Shown: positions 34,584 through 43,130, counted from the stretch's first letter. The stretch: 64,000 bases of DNA from CF-46 sp963760735 (GCA_963760735.1 CAVXEB010000007.1:620001-684000); one strand, 5' to 3'. Notes: generated from the letters alone by a model not told the origin. Made by a program: numbers and translations.

Positions 34584-34791
34584 CGAGAACCTCCTTGCGC
34601 TTGGTTGGTGATCGCACCCGGATCGGCGAGCCCGAGGCGGCGGCTGACCAACCGGCGACCAGGGCCGCCCAGATCAGGACCAGGTCGATTCCGACGCCCA
34701 CAGCGAGCCGTGTGCTGCCGCAGATCAGGCTGAGCGCAGGCGGCCTGGAGTCCCAGCGCCGTTCGTCGTGTAGACCCGGGCCGTTCGTCAC
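34580..34791 (-). pseudogene. Small membrane protein gene with one-base frame break
   Basis: GTG 34791 opens a frame with a transmembrane segment LAVGVGIDLVLIWAALVAG. Near 34640 the coding signal moves to the neighbouring frame (LVSRRLGLADPGAITNQAQG) and ends at TGA 34582-34580, overlapping the next ATG. Joined, it is a natural protein of about 70 residues, so a sequencing indel is likely. Confidence 0.45.
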
Positions 34792-34997
34792 CGGGCGCCG
34801 GCCGGACCGCCAGAGATAGAGGCGCTCGGCCTCGCGGTGCAGGTGGCTCGGAAGTCCGGATGGGCGATGGCGATCTGCTCACCCGCGCGCTCGCGCAGGC
34901 TGAGGCCGAGGCGCACTCGATCGACCTGCCGGATGGACGACGTGGAGAGGCCGTTCGGACCTGATGTCCTCGCGGTGATCTGTCGTCAAATCTGGTC

Positions 34998-35519
34998 ATG
35001 ACGGTCATGCGTTCGCCAGGTTCGTACCGGATCCGACCCATCGCCCGAAGTGATCGCGATGGACTGACCCGCTTCTACGCGGACCTCTCCCCGGATTCGC
35101 GGGAAGCGCGGTTCCACGGCGCCGCGCCGGGCATCGGCGACGGCACCGCCCGCTTCTTCTGCGGTCCTGACCATGAGCACCGGGAAGGGCTCGTCGCCGA
35201 GTCCACCGACGCGGACGGTCGACGGATCATCGTCGGCCACGTCTGCCTGGAGCCGATCGGTGCGGGGCAAGCGGAGATGGCAATCGCCATTGCGGACAGC
35301 TGGCAGCACCTCGGGCTGGGTCGGGCGATGCTCTTTCGGGCGATCGCCTGGGCGCGTGGCCATGATGTCGCCAGGTTGAGCGCCTCGATCCGCTGGTCGA
35401 ACGGCGCGATGATCGGCCTGATCCGGTCAACGGGCTTGCCCGTCACGGTCGACGACGGCGGCGGGGGCGTCGTCGACGCGATCATCGACGTCGGCGTGCC
35501 GGTGCCCGACGCGGCTTGA
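34998..35519 (+). CDS. GNAT-family N-acetyltransferase
   Basis: 173 residues. YRIRPIARSDRDGLTRFYAD begins the fold; AEMAIAIADSWQHLGLGRAM contains the acetyl-CoA pyrophosphate loop Q-H-L-G-L-G-R-A. This sequence type is close to acetyltransferases found fused to or near USP and acyl-CoA ligase genes in stress regulons. Target unknown. Confidence 0.88.
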   Translation: MTVMRSPGSYRIRPIARSDRDGLTRFYADLSPDSREARFHGAAPGIGDGTARFFCGPDHEHREGLVAESTDADGRRIIVGHVCLEPIGAGQAEMAIAIADSWQHLGLGRAMLFRAIAWARGHDVARLSASIRWSNGAMIGLIRSTGLPVTVDDGGGGVVDAIIDVGVPVPDAA

Positions 35520-35540
35520 CGGATCCGGACGACACAGGAA

Positions 35541-35573
35541 GAGCACCGACACCCCTCCCGGGCGCCGGTGCTC
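35541..35573. terminator. Hairpin between convergent acetyltransferase and USP genes
   Basis: GAGCACCG (35541-35548) pairs with CGGTGCTC (35566-35573) across a 17-base loop that can pair further. It lies between two converging stops, so it may serve both strands. No T-run. Confidence 0.5.
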
Positions 35574-35597
35574 GAACTTGTGCGCGCGGCGCCGGAC

Positions 35598-35999
35598 CTA
35601 CCGAGCGACGATCACCGTCGCCGTCGCGTGGGTCGCGACGTGCTCCGACACGCTGCCCTGCAAGAACCGCGAGACGGCGTCAAGGCCACGGGACCCGACG
35701 ATGATCGTGTCGAAATGGCCCTGGTCCGCCACGCGCTCGATGGCCTTGGCCGGATCTCCAGCGGGCTCGATAAGCTCGGCGACGACGCCTCTGCTCGCGA
35801 GGTAGTCGCGAGCCTCGGCCAGCTGCTGGTCGTGGGTGACACGGTCGTCCCATGGGTCGATCGGCGCCCGCCCGCCATGGACGGGTACGACGCTGACGAC
35901 CGACAACGTCGCGCCGAAGCGGGTCGTCAGCTCGACGGCGGTCTCCAGAGCCCGATGGGCCGGCTCGCCTCCGTCGTAGGCGACGAGGATGTTCTTCAT
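35598..35999 (-). CDS. Universal stress protein
   Basis: 133 residues. ILVAYDGGEPAHRALETAVE at the start and GSRGLDAVSRFLQGSVSEH as an intact G2xG9xGS ATP loop. ATG 35999 chosen because the longer upstream frame lacks UspA sequence. Single-domain type, unlike the tandem protein at 21022-22011. Confidence 0.92.
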   Translation of the reverse strand: MKNILVAYDGGEPAHRALETAVELTTRFGATLSVVSVVPVHGGRAPIDPWDDRVTHDQQLAEARDYLASRGVVAELIEPAGDPAKAIERVADQGHFDTIIVGSRGLDAVSRFLQGSVSEHVATHATATVIVAR

Positions 36000-36135
36000 G
36001 GTCACATGCTCCCTTCGATGGTCGCGAGCAACCGCGCGACGAATTCCCTTCGAGCATCGACCTGCGCCCGATCTCGGGAACCTGCGCAACGTCACGATTG
36101 CAAGGGCCATGAGGCACCAGCTCCCGGGCACCACG

Positions 36136-36167
36136 GGGCCCGCCGAGTCGGACGACTCGGCGGGCCC
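36136..36167 (-). terminator. Perfect 14-bp hairpin
   Basis: GGGCCCGCCGAGTC, loop GGAC, GACTCGGCGGGCCC. It lies about 30 bases after the stop of the membrane protein gene at 36196. Same architecture as the hairpin at 18697-18728 (14-base stem, 4-base loop). Confidence 0.7.
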
Positions 36168-36195
36168 ACGCCCGCCCACGGTCCGCAGGGACCGT

Positions 36196-36510
36196 TCAGG
36201 CGGACATCGCCCCGTGGGTGTAGTGGCCGCCGGTCAGGAATCGCGTGGCGACAGCCACGACGAGACCAACCACCAGTCCGCCGACGACCGCGGGCACGAG
36301 GGCCAGGCCGTCGAAGACCGGTCCCGTGGCCTGCCAGGCGACGATGAACTCGCTCGCGACGAGCGCCCCGAGGCCCGCGGCGATCCCGTCGACGACCCAC
36401 TCGTAGTCGCTCCGCGCGTCGCCGACGAGCTGGGCCGCGATGCCGAAGAGCGCCGCTCCAACGATGAGGACCAGCCAACCGGCCAATCCAAGGGTGAGGG
36501 TGAGCTCCAT
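36196..36510 (-). CDS. Small GlsB/YeaQ-like membrane protein
   Basis: 104 residues with three hydrophobic segments: GLAGWLVLIVGAALFGIAAQ, a Gly/Ala-rich middle helix IAAGLGALVASEFIVAW, and PAVVGGLVVGLVVAVAT. The pattern resembles stress-associated transglycosylase-associated membrane proteins. GGAGG before ATG 36510. Family assignment tentative. Confidence 0.7.
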   Translation of the reverse strand: MELTLTLGLAGWLVLIVGAALFGIAAQLVGDARSDYEWVVDGIAAGLGALVASEFIVAWQATGPVFDGLALVPAVVGGLVVGLVVAVATRFLTGGHYTHGAMSA

Positions 36511-36757
36511 GGAGGACCTCCATTCCGCGTGTTCACGGCCTCCATCGTGCGATCAAATGGTGGTCGCGCATAGAGCGCTCGGACTCCCAACGCGGGGACC
36601 TTTCCGACTGATTTGCCGATCGGGCTCTGGGCCGAAGGTCAGTCGAGCCCGGCTGTGTCCGGGAGCATTCCGGCGGCGTCCCGAACCCCCGCGCTCCGCT
36701 GTGTGGATGTGCAGGCCCCCGGAGCAGGCGATCCAGGTCGTCGAGCGGCGCGCGGGT

Positions 36758-37234
36758 CTAGGCGTCGCCTTCTTGCCGAGCTGAGAACGGGGTCATCTCG
36801 GCCTCCCCGGATGACGCGTCGACGGTCCGTGAAAGGAGCCGCCAGAGTTCTCGTCGCTCATCGACCGTGAGCGCATCGAGGACCGGCGCATCGACCCACA
36901 GCTCGTCCGCGAGCTTCTCCCGGAGGCGCCGTCCCTCCGCCGTGAGCGCGAGGCTCTTGACGCGCCGATCGGTCGGGTGCGGCCGACGCTCGACCAGCCC
37001 TCGCTCCTCGAGCTGGTCGGCAATCGTCGTGACGTAGGACGCGTCGATCCCGAGGCGGTCGGCCAGAGCGCTCATGGACATCGGCTCGTCGAGGGCGTGG
37101 AGCGCCCAGTTGTGCTTGAGACTCAAGGAGTACGGGGAGAGTCGCTCCTCGGCGTGGTCCCAGATCCGGCGCATGACCAGCCACATCAGATCGACGAGGG
37201 CGGCCGTCTCGCGAGCAGCCGGCGAGTTGCTCAT
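36758..37234 (-). CDS. MarR-family transcriptional regulator
   Basis: 158 residues. The winged helix region reads MSMSALADRLGIDASYVTTI then DQLEERGLVERRPHPTDRRV, the standard MarR recognition helix and wing. It diverges from the aldo/keto reductase gene, with only about 100 bases between, so it probably controls that operon. The 10-base palindrome TGACTAGTCA at 37305-37314 lies within the promoter spacer. Confidence 0.92.
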   Translation of the reverse strand: MSNSPAARETAALVDLMWLVMRRIWDHAEERLSPYSLSLKHNWALHALDEPMSMSALADRLGIDASYVTTIADQLEERGLVERRPHPTDRRVKSLALTAEGRRLREKLADELWVDAPVLDALTVDERRELWRLLSRTVDASSGEAEMTPFSARQEGDA

Positions 37235-37294
37235 GAACGCAGTCTAACGCGATTCAGGGTCAATTCAGTCGTCGTCGATCACAATAGTCGGTAC

Positions 37295-37324
37295 TTGTAA
37301 TCATTGACTAGTCAGGCGTATGCT
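37295..37324 (+). promoter_or_regulatory. Promoter of the aldo/keto reductase operon, with palindrome in spacer
   Basis: TTGTAA (37295-37300) and TATGCT (37319-37324) are 18 bases apart. The perfect palindrome TGACTAGTCA (37305-37314) lies in the spacer, a good place for MarR binding. The expected start of transcription, about 7 bases after TATGCT, falls on the ATG at 37332, so the transcript may be leaderless. Confidence 0.55.
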
Positions 37325-37331
37325 GGGCGCC

Positions 37332-38315
37332 ATGACAGGGCGGCTCGGCGCGCTGGGCAAGAGCGACGTGATCGTTCCACGACTCGGGGTCGGGGCGATG
37401 ACCTGGGGCGACCCGTCGGGCCGTGCCCGCTGGACCCCGGCCAAGCTCGCCTACGGTGGCGGCCCCGCGAGTCGCGACGAGGAGCAGCGTGCCTTCGACG
37501 CCAGCGTCGCCGCAGGTGCGACCTTCTTCGACACCGCCGAGATGTACGGCGCCGGCGCCTCCGAGCGCCGGCTCGGCGAGCTGGCCCACGGGCAGGATGT
37601 CCTCATCGCGACGAAGTTCCCGCCGAACATGCTGTCGAGGACCGACGCGATGCCCGCGGCGCTCGCGCGGAGCCTCGAGCTCCTCCAGCGGACGACTGTC
37701 GACCTGTACATGCACCACTACCCCTCTCGCTGGGTCTCGATCGCGCGACTCATGAACCTGATGGCCGACGCCGTCGAGCAAGGCAAGGTCCGGGCGGTCG
37801 GCGTCAGCAACTACTCGGCCGACCAGATGCGGCTCGCCCACGCCGTCCTGGCAGAGCGCGGCCTGCCGCTCGCCTCGAACCAGATCGAGTACTCGCTGCT
37901 CCACCGCCAGCCGGAGACCGACGGCGTGCTCGATACGTGCCGCGAGCTTGGGGTCACCCTGATTGCCAATCAGCCGTTGGCCAACGGCGCCCTCACCGGC
38001 AAGTACTCGGCAGGCGCCAGAGCGACCGGGTTCCGCCGCTTCATGCCCCGGTTCCGCGGGAAGGAGCGCGAGGCGGTGACGCCCGTCGTCGCCCTGCTCC
38101 AGGAGATCGGCGACGCTCACGGTCGGAGCCCGGCCCAGGTCGCCCTGCGCTGGCTCATCGAGAACGAGCTCGTCGTTCCGATCCCGGGCGCCAAGAACGA
38201 GCGCCAGGCGGCCGACAACGCCGGCGCCCTCGCCTTCTCGCTCACCCCTGACGAGATCGAGGCCCTGGATCGGGCCACGGCCGCCTGGCGTGGCACGAAA
38301 GGAACGACGTCATGA
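37332..38315 (+). CDS. Aldo/keto reductase
   Basis: 327 residues. NADPH-dependent reductase or dehydrogenase of unknown substrate. The catalytic tetrad is visible: Asp and Tyr in FFDTAEMYG, Lys in LIATKFPPN, His in DLYMHHYPSR. VGVSNYSADQM and the C-terminal VPIPGAKNERQAADN bind cofactor. ATG 37332 was chosen because the ATG at 37320 lies inside the -10 element. Coupled by ATGA to the F420-type oxidoreductase gene. Confidence 0.93.
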   Translation: MTGRLGALGKSDVIVPRLGVGAMTWGDPSGRARWTPAKLAYGGGPASRDEEQRAFDASVAAGATFFDTAEMYGAGASERRLGELAHGQDVLIATKFPPNMLSRTDAMPAALARSLELLQRTTVDLYMHHYPSRWVSIARLMNLMADAVEQGKVRAVGVSNYSADQMRLAHAVLAERGLPLASNQIEYSLLHRQPETDGVLDTCRELGVTLIANQPLANGALTGKYSAGARATGFRRFMPRFRGKEREAVTPVVALLQEIGDAHGRSPAQVALRWLIENELVVPIPGAKNERQAADNAGALAFSLTPDEIEALDRATAAWRGTKGTTS

Positions 38316-39262
38316 AGCTCGGACTGCAGATCTACTCGTTCACCTGGCCTGGCGGACCGGAGGCGATCGGCCCGACCCTCTCCCGTTCCGTCAGGACCGC
38401 CGATGAGGTCGGCTTCGACTCCATCTGGGTGATGGACCACTTCTGGCAGATCGGCGGGCCGGACTCGGAGCTCCAGCCGATGCTCGAGGGCTGGACGACG
38501 CTCGGCTTCCTGGCCGCCCACAGCCAGCGGGCGCGGCTCGGGCTGATGGTCGGCGGCGCCGCCTACCGCGCCCCGGGCCTGTGGGTCAAGGCTGCGACGA
38601 CGCTCGACGTCCTCTCCGGCGGCCGGGCCTGGCTCGGCATCGGTGCCGGCTGGAACCAGGCCGAAGCCGACGGCCTCGGGTTCCCCTGGCCGTCCACCTC
38701 GGAGCGGTTCGAGATGCTCGAGGACACGCTCCAGATCGCCCACGGCATGTGGCAGGGCGAGCGCGGCTCGGAGGAGGATTTCGAGGGCCGCCGGTTCCAC
38801 GCGTCACGCCTCCTCAACGTCCCCCAGTCGATCTCCCGGCCGCGCGTCCCGATCCTCATCGGCGGTGGTGGCGAGAAGAAGACGCTCCGGCTCGTTGCGC
38901 AATTCGCCGATGCCTCCAACCTGTTCGGGGGACCGGATCAGGTGCTGCCGAAGTACCGGGTCCTGGCCGAGCACTGCACCGCGGTTGGTCGCGACTTCAG
39001 CGAGATCGAGCGGACGAACATGCAGGGCGTCGGGCTCGGCAGCGGCGGGGCCTGGAGCCAGGCGCCCGAGTCGCCGGACGCGATCGTCGAGCGCTTCGGC
39101 AGACTGGCCGAGGCAGGCGTCCAGCACGTCATCGTCAACTTCGCCGAAGCCAACGACCCGGCCCTCATCGAGCTCCTCGGGAGCCGGGTCCTGCCCCAGC
39201 TTCGCGACATCGAGGCGGCCGACCCGCGCACGGTGGCAGCGACCGCCGCCGGCGGTACCTAG
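38312..39262 (+). CDS. LLM-class (F420/FMN-dependent) oxidoreductase
   Basis: 316 residues of the luciferase-like monooxygenase fold. GFDSIWVMDHFWQIG near residue 38 is the typical second strand, then RLGLMVGGAAYRAP, GRAWLGIGAGWNQAE and VPILIGGGGEKKTLRLVAQF. The sequence style is that of F420-dependent members. Substrate unknown; it is cotranscribed with the aldo/keto reductase. Confidence 0.9.
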   Translation: MKLGLQIYSFTWPGGPEAIGPTLSRSVRTADEVGFDSIWVMDHFWQIGGPDSELQPMLEGWTTLGFLAAHSQRARLGLMVGGAAYRAPGLWVKAATTLDVLSGGRAWLGIGAGWNQAEADGLGFPWPSTSERFEMLEDTLQIAHGMWQGERGSEEDFEGRRFHASRLLNVPQSISRPRVPILIGGGGEKKTLRLVAQFADASNLFGGPDQVLPKYRVLAEHCTAVGRDFSEIERTNMQGVGLGSGGAWSQAPESPDAIVERFGRLAEAGVQHVIVNFAEANDPALIELLGSRVLPQLRDIEAADPRTVAATAAGGT

Positions 39263-39283
39263 GCCGACGAGCGGGTCTCGTTG

Positions 39284-40309
39284 CTACGCCAGGGCGGCCG
39301 CCCCGATGAACGTGAAGATCAGGATGTCCTGGACGAGGTGGATGACCCACGGCCAAAGGAGGCCACGCGTCTCCAGCAGGGCCTTCGTGGTCCACCAGGC
39401 GAAGAAGGCGGCCATGGCCACCCCGAGCAACCCCGACGGCACGCCGAAGTAGTGGGGGATCGCGAAGATGGCCATGACAAGGAGGACGAGCTCGCGACGG
39501 CCGAGGACGCCGTCGAGGGCAGCCACCGGCCCCGCGCGGAAGGTGACCTCCTCGTTGACGCTGTTGAGCGCCGCGATCACGAGCACGGCCGGCAGGACCG
39601 CCAGGGCGCGTTCCAGGGTCGGTGCGTTCCCGGCGGTGACCAGGAACGCCAGGGTGCCGAGTCCGATCAAAGCCGCGGACACGGGTCCGACGTGGGCCCA
39701 GCTCATCGGGCCGTGGATGAGCCCCCGGACTGGTTCGACCGGCGCGTCAGCCCGACCCGCTGTGAGGAAGATCCGGCGCCGCCGGAGTCCGCTGAAGAGG
39801 AGGGCTGCGACGATCGCACCCGCGACAACCGACTCGAGCAGGAACTCCGCCCGGAGTGGCTGCCCGCCAGGGAGTGTCGCCTGCCAGGCCGCCAGCGACC
39901 GTGGCCAAAGGTCGGAATGGACGGCGGGCTGGAGCAGGAGCAGGACAACGAAGAACCGAGACAGCGAGCGCGCCGGTTGCCAGGCGAGGCTCAGCGCCAA
40001 CGCTCCGGCGACCAGGGCCACATCGACGACGGGCAACCAGCCGGGAGCGGCCACGCCGAGCAGATCGAACCCGATCTGCGGCAGGCCAACGGAGACCAGA
40101 GCTACCGCCCAGACAACGCCCCGGATGATCGCAGCGCGGGCGCTGTGAACCACGTTGTCGGTCCGCGAGACGTCGGTCCTCGAGAGGATCACCGGTTCGA
40201 GCCCTGCATGACGCGCCGAGGACCCAAGCGTTGGCCGGCTGGTCCGGCGGAGCGCGATCGCCGCTGCAAGCCACGGGCGGAGCCGTCGTTGGGCAATGAC
40301 CACGGCCAC
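39284..40309 (-). CDS. CPBP-family intramembrane metalloprotease (CAAX protease-like)
   Basis: 341 residues, about eight hydrophobic segments. The metal motifs are NEEVTFRAGP (EExxxR), AIPHYFGVPSG (HxxxG) and WVIHLVQDI (HxxxD). The first 50 residues are polar, and a later GTG/ATG start may be the real one. Role in bacteria is usually processing of small peptides or unknown. Confidence 0.82.
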   Translation of the reverse strand: MAVVIAQRRLRPWLAAAIALRRTSRPTLGSSARHAGLEPVILSRTDVSRTDNVVHSARAAIIRGVVWAVALVSVGLPQIGFDLLGVAAPGWLPVVDVALVAGALALSLAWQPARSLSRFFVVLLLLQPAVHSDLWPRSLAAWQATLPGGQPLRAEFLLESVVAGAIVAALLFSGLRRRRIFLTAGRADAPVEPVRGLIHGPMSWAHVGPVSAALIGLGTLAFLVTAGNAPTLERALAVLPAVLVIAALNSVNEEVTFRAGPVAALDGVLGRRELVLLVMAIFAIPHYFGVPSGLLGVAMAAFFAWWTTKALLETRGLLWPWVIHLVQDILIFTFIGAAALA

Positions 40310-40355
40310 CTCTGCGTGCGTCGCATCAGCGCAGGCACCGGTTTCACCAGTGGCC

Positions 40356-41033
40356 CTAGATTCGGGTCGGTGGGTCGGCGCCCGCCACCAGCAAGGCGCC
40401 GGCTGCCTCCCAACGCTCGGCCTCCGCGGTTCGGAGCCGCGTTGCCTCCCTTCGAAGCAGGGTCGTCAGCTCGTCATCGATCGGCCCCGCGCCGCCGCCC
40501 GCGGGCCGGCGAGCCAGGCCATCGCGGATGAACGCTGCGTAACGGATCAGCGGATCTGACTTGGCGAAGTCGGCCTCGAAGCCGGGCGTGAAGTCAACGG
40601 CAACCATGAGCCGTCCGAAGAACGCTCCGACCGCGTCGGCCCCGGGATCCATGCCCTGCGAGTGGCCGCCACGACGAAGGAGCGGGGCTGGCGAGGTGAA
40701 TGCACCGACGACGACATCGTCGACCGACGCCGCGTCGAGGTGGCCCCCGAACGTCAGGTATTCGTTCGAGATCCCGAGCCGATCGACGAGCCGGATCAGG
40801 CCCCAGGCGAAGTCCTCGGAATGCGGCATCCGGGTGTCGTGGGTCAGGGTGCGTCGCTCACCGCGACCTCGATCCGTCACCCAATAGTCGACCGCCTCGG
40901 GGTCATAGTGCTGCAAGGTCGGGGCCGGCCTCAGGGCCACCAGCAGGAAGGCAGGTCCCGGACCGTCGGGCAGATCGGGGTGGGCCAGAAAGCCCCAATG
41001 CCTGACGCGGCTTGCGGCATCCGTCAAATTCAT
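40356..41033 (-). CDS. Hypothetical protein
   Basis: 225 residues from ATG 41033; ATG 41063 would overlap the hemerythrin gene. Segments ASRVRHWGFLAHPDLPDGPG, VDYWVTDRGRGERRTLTHDT and LTFGGHLDAASVDD look like a soluble globular enzyme or binding protein. No family recognised. Five bases after the hemerythrin stop, so in the same operon. Confidence 0.6.
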   Translation of the reverse strand: MNLTDAASRVRHWGFLAHPDLPDGPGPAFLLVALRPAPTLQHYDPEAVDYWVTDRGRGERRTLTHDTRMPHSEDFAWGLIRLVDRLGISNEYLTFGGHLDAASVDDVVVGAFTSPAPLLRRGGHSQGMDPGADAVGAFFGRLMVAVDFTPGFEADFAKSDPLIRYAAFIRDGLARRPAGGGAGPIDDELTTLLRREATRLRTAEAERWEAAGALLVAGADPPTRI

Positions 41034-41038
41034 GGTCT

Positions 41039-41521
41039 TCAGTCCCGCGACTCCGGTGTCCATGCTTCGGCCTCCCGTTCCAGAAGCGGCAGGAGGAACG
41101 CCTCCTCGCGTTCGAGCGTGGCCCGAAGCAGCGCCTCGAGTCCGAACAGGTCGCCGCGGATCTCCTCGTTTGCGTCCGCGGACGGACCGTGCTCGAGCTG
41201 GGAACAATGCGTTCGGAGCTGCTCGGCCTGGTGGGCGATCTGTCGGTGGTCGAAGCGGGCCAGCCGCGTTGCCCAGCGTGTCTGTGCACGGTCGTCGATC
41301 GTCGGGAAGAGCCACGTCTCCTCCCATGTCATATGGGGCCTGAGTGTCTCCTCGACCCACCGCAGCACCCGTTCGACCCGTACTGATCTCGACGCGGCCG
41401 AGAGCATCGGCAGCTCGCACGCAACCTCGTGCATCCGGTCGATGCCACTGGCCAGCTCTTCATGCTCGTGATCCACGAAGGACCGGATCATCTGCCCGCC
41501 ACCTGGCGCCAATGTGGACAT
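41039..41521 (-). CDS. Hemerythrin HHE domain protein (second copy)
   Basis: 160 residues, clearly related to the product of 22028-22525: DHEHEELASGIDRMHEVACE, RPHMTWEETWLFPTID, RFDHRQIAHQ and LEREEAFLLPLLE hold the probable iron ligands. ATG 41521; ATG 41491 (MIRSF) is possible. Oxygen, NO or iron handling. Confidence 0.86.
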   Translation of the reverse strand: MSTLAPGGGQMIRSFVDHEHEELASGIDRMHEVACELPMLSAASRSVRVERVLRWVEETLRPHMTWEETWLFPTIDDRAQTRWATRLARFDHRQIAHQAEQLRTHCSQLEHGPSADANEEIRGDLFGLEALLRATLEREEAFLLPLLEREAEAWTPESRD

Positions 41522-41712
41522 TGTCGATCTCCAGCTGCGTTCACGATCACCATCCGGCTCGGGTGGATGCCGAACCAGTGCCGGACAGCCTCTCGTGGAG
41601 GGCTTCTCGAACCGGTTTCCGCCGACGGGCCGCCTGTCGCTTCCATTCGTGACCTCTGGCTCGTTTCGAGAGATCCCTGCATCGGCCAGCCTCCGGGAAG
41701 GAGGAATCGCTC

Positions 41713-41925
41713 ATGAAGGTGCGTCGGCGTTCGAGGTCGTGGAGCCGCGATCGGATCCTGGCCGTCGAGGAAGGGCAGGTCATCTGTCCGCGACAAGGCC
41801 TCGTGCCGATCGAGCGGTGCTGGGTCTGCCCGGCGTACGACGGGCTGAGCGCCGGCCACATCGAGGGCGTGGTGTGTCGATGGTCCCTTTCGGATCCCAT
41901 CGAGCTCGGATCGGCCGGCTCGTGA
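41713..41925 (+). CDS. Small four-cysteine protein
   Basis: 70 residues. GGGAAGGAGG precedes ATG 41713. The core ICPRQGLVPIERCWVCPAYD plus a late VVC provides four Cys (C-x11-C-x2-C, then a fourth about 16 residues on), a plausible zinc or iron-sulfur knuckle. No family recognised. The basic N-terminus (KVRRRSRSWSRDR) could bind nucleic acid. Confidence 0.7.
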   Translation: MKVRRRSRSWSRDRILAVEEGQVICPRQGLVPIERCWVCPAYDGLSAGHIEGVVCRWSLSDPIELGSAGS

Positions 41926-41962
41926 CGATGCTCAAACCAGGGGGCCCTCAGACCTGACTCAG

Positions 41963-42045
41963 ACCGGCCCTTCGGCACGATGTGCCACTACGTCTTGCCG
42001 AGCACGGTCTTGCCCAGGTCCGTGAGCTGACTCGGGCGGTGCGGC
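41963..42045 (-). pseudogene. Degenerate C-terminal piece of a sulfide:quinone reductase-like gene
   Basis: On the minus strand the sequence reads LTDLGKTVLGKT, stop, WHIVPKGR. This parallels the end of the locus at 24443 (LWHLGKIVFNKTYWHTVPKGR), including the DNA words CACGRTGTGCCA and TCTTG. A Tyr codon has become TAG. No other part of the gene is seen. Confidence 0.55.
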
Positions 42046-42109
42046 CGAGGCGGAGGGAACGCGTCGGTCGACGTCTTCCCTTCTGCCCAAGTCGGCCGCC
42101 GGTCTCGGG

Positions 42110-42847
42110 TCAGGCGGCAGAAGGCGCCGCCGCAGGTCCTTCGTTGAACGGCCGCTTCGCCACCCGGACGCGCTCCCGGATGCCGAGCAGCTGCCGGCGC
42201 ATCATCACGAAGACACCGAAGCCGAAGATCGGTCGCAGGAACGTGGTCGCTCCCGACGGCGCCTCGAGGCGAGCTCGTGCGCGCTCGAGCAGCCGGGTGC
42301 CACCCGACTCGGTCGGCTCGAGGACGAAGGCCCAGCTGGCGGCGAACTCACCTGACGCGGCGTCCATGAAGCGTCCGGTCGCCTTGAGGTTCGGCGTTGC
42401 GTCGCCCGCGGGATGCTGGGCGGCCTGTTCCAGCGCGATCGCGCGGTCCAGGTACAGGACGAGGGCGTGCCCCGGCTCGATCGCCTTGACGACGAACCCA
42501 CCACCAGGATGGGTGGGCATGATGTCGCCAACCTCGAGCGCCGGAAGGCCTTCGGCGATGTCCCGGGAGCTCGCGCGGTCCATATCGATCGCGTCGTAGC
42601 TGTACCAACCCGCTCGGCCATAGCCCATCTGGACAAGCCACGGCCAGACGTCGCCCGGAGGCGCCTGGAGGTCGATGCCCCGTGTCTCCACGGCATTCGC
42701 CCCGGCCACGAGATCGTCGCCGGGCAGGGTGCGAGCCGCCTCTTCCGGGTCGACGCCCCACGTGCGCCACTCGCTTCGAGCGACGACGAACGCGACGGCG
42801 GCCGAAGCGCTGATCGCCGTACCCACGAATGCGATGCGTCCGAACAT
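42110..42847 (-). CDS. SRPBCC-like membrane-anchored protein
   Basis: 245 residues. An N-terminal hydrophobic segment (IAFVGTAISASAAVAFVVA) is followed by a START-like domain with TRGIDLQAPPGDVWPWLVQM, GWYSYDAIDMD and GGGFVVKAIEPGHALVLYL. A C-terminal FGFGVFVMMRRQLLG segment follows. GGAGG is seven bases before ATG 42847. Function unknown. Confidence 0.75.
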   Translation of the reverse strand: MFGRIAFVGTAISASAAVAFVVARSEWRTWGVDPEEAARTLPGDDLVAGANAVETRGIDLQAPPGDVWPWLVQMGYGRAGWYSYDAIDMDRASSRDIAEGLPALEVGDIMPTHPGGGFVVKAIEPGHALVLYLDRAIALEQAAQHPAGDATPNLKATGRFMDAASGEFAASWAFVLEPTESGGTRLLERARARLEAPSGATTFLRPIFGFGVFVMMRRQLLGIRERVRVAKRPFNEGPAAAPSAA

Positions 42848-43130
42848 GTCAGGACCTCCATTTCCGGCGGGTCGTGGCGGGCGCGATGGCGTGCGTTGTC
42901 CCGGCGCGGCCATGGTCATGCTCAGGCCGGCTTGCTGGTCGGGGCAAGGGCCGCTTCGCCTGCCGCCGTGGGTCATGCGTCACGTTGGTCATTGCCGCGA
43001 GCAGCCCAGCCGGGCTGGCCGGCATGCGAGTCAAGTCCCGATGGCACTACCGTGGCGCGCCGGCGTTGGTTGTGATGAGTGCAGACCGGGAATCTCGCCC
43101 GGGTCGTCACGTGTGCCCGGAGGATCGGCC
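42848..43130. other. 283-base divergent promoter region
   Basis: Between the SRPBCC gene (minus) and the small membrane peptide gene (plus). I see no gene. ACCGGGAATCTCGCCCGGGT at 43085-43104 is an inverted-repeat-like sequence close to the plus-strand start. Confidence 0.35.

Noticed and set aside
34866..34997. 34-codon plus-strand frame beginning ATGGGCGATGGC
   Set aside because: No ribosome site, no family, and it lies in a region with several equally open frames.
34592..35041. Minus-strand open frame spanning the acetyltransferase start
   Set aside because: Only its last 20 codons look coding (used in the frame-broken small gene); the rest is antisense to the GNAT gene or low-quality.
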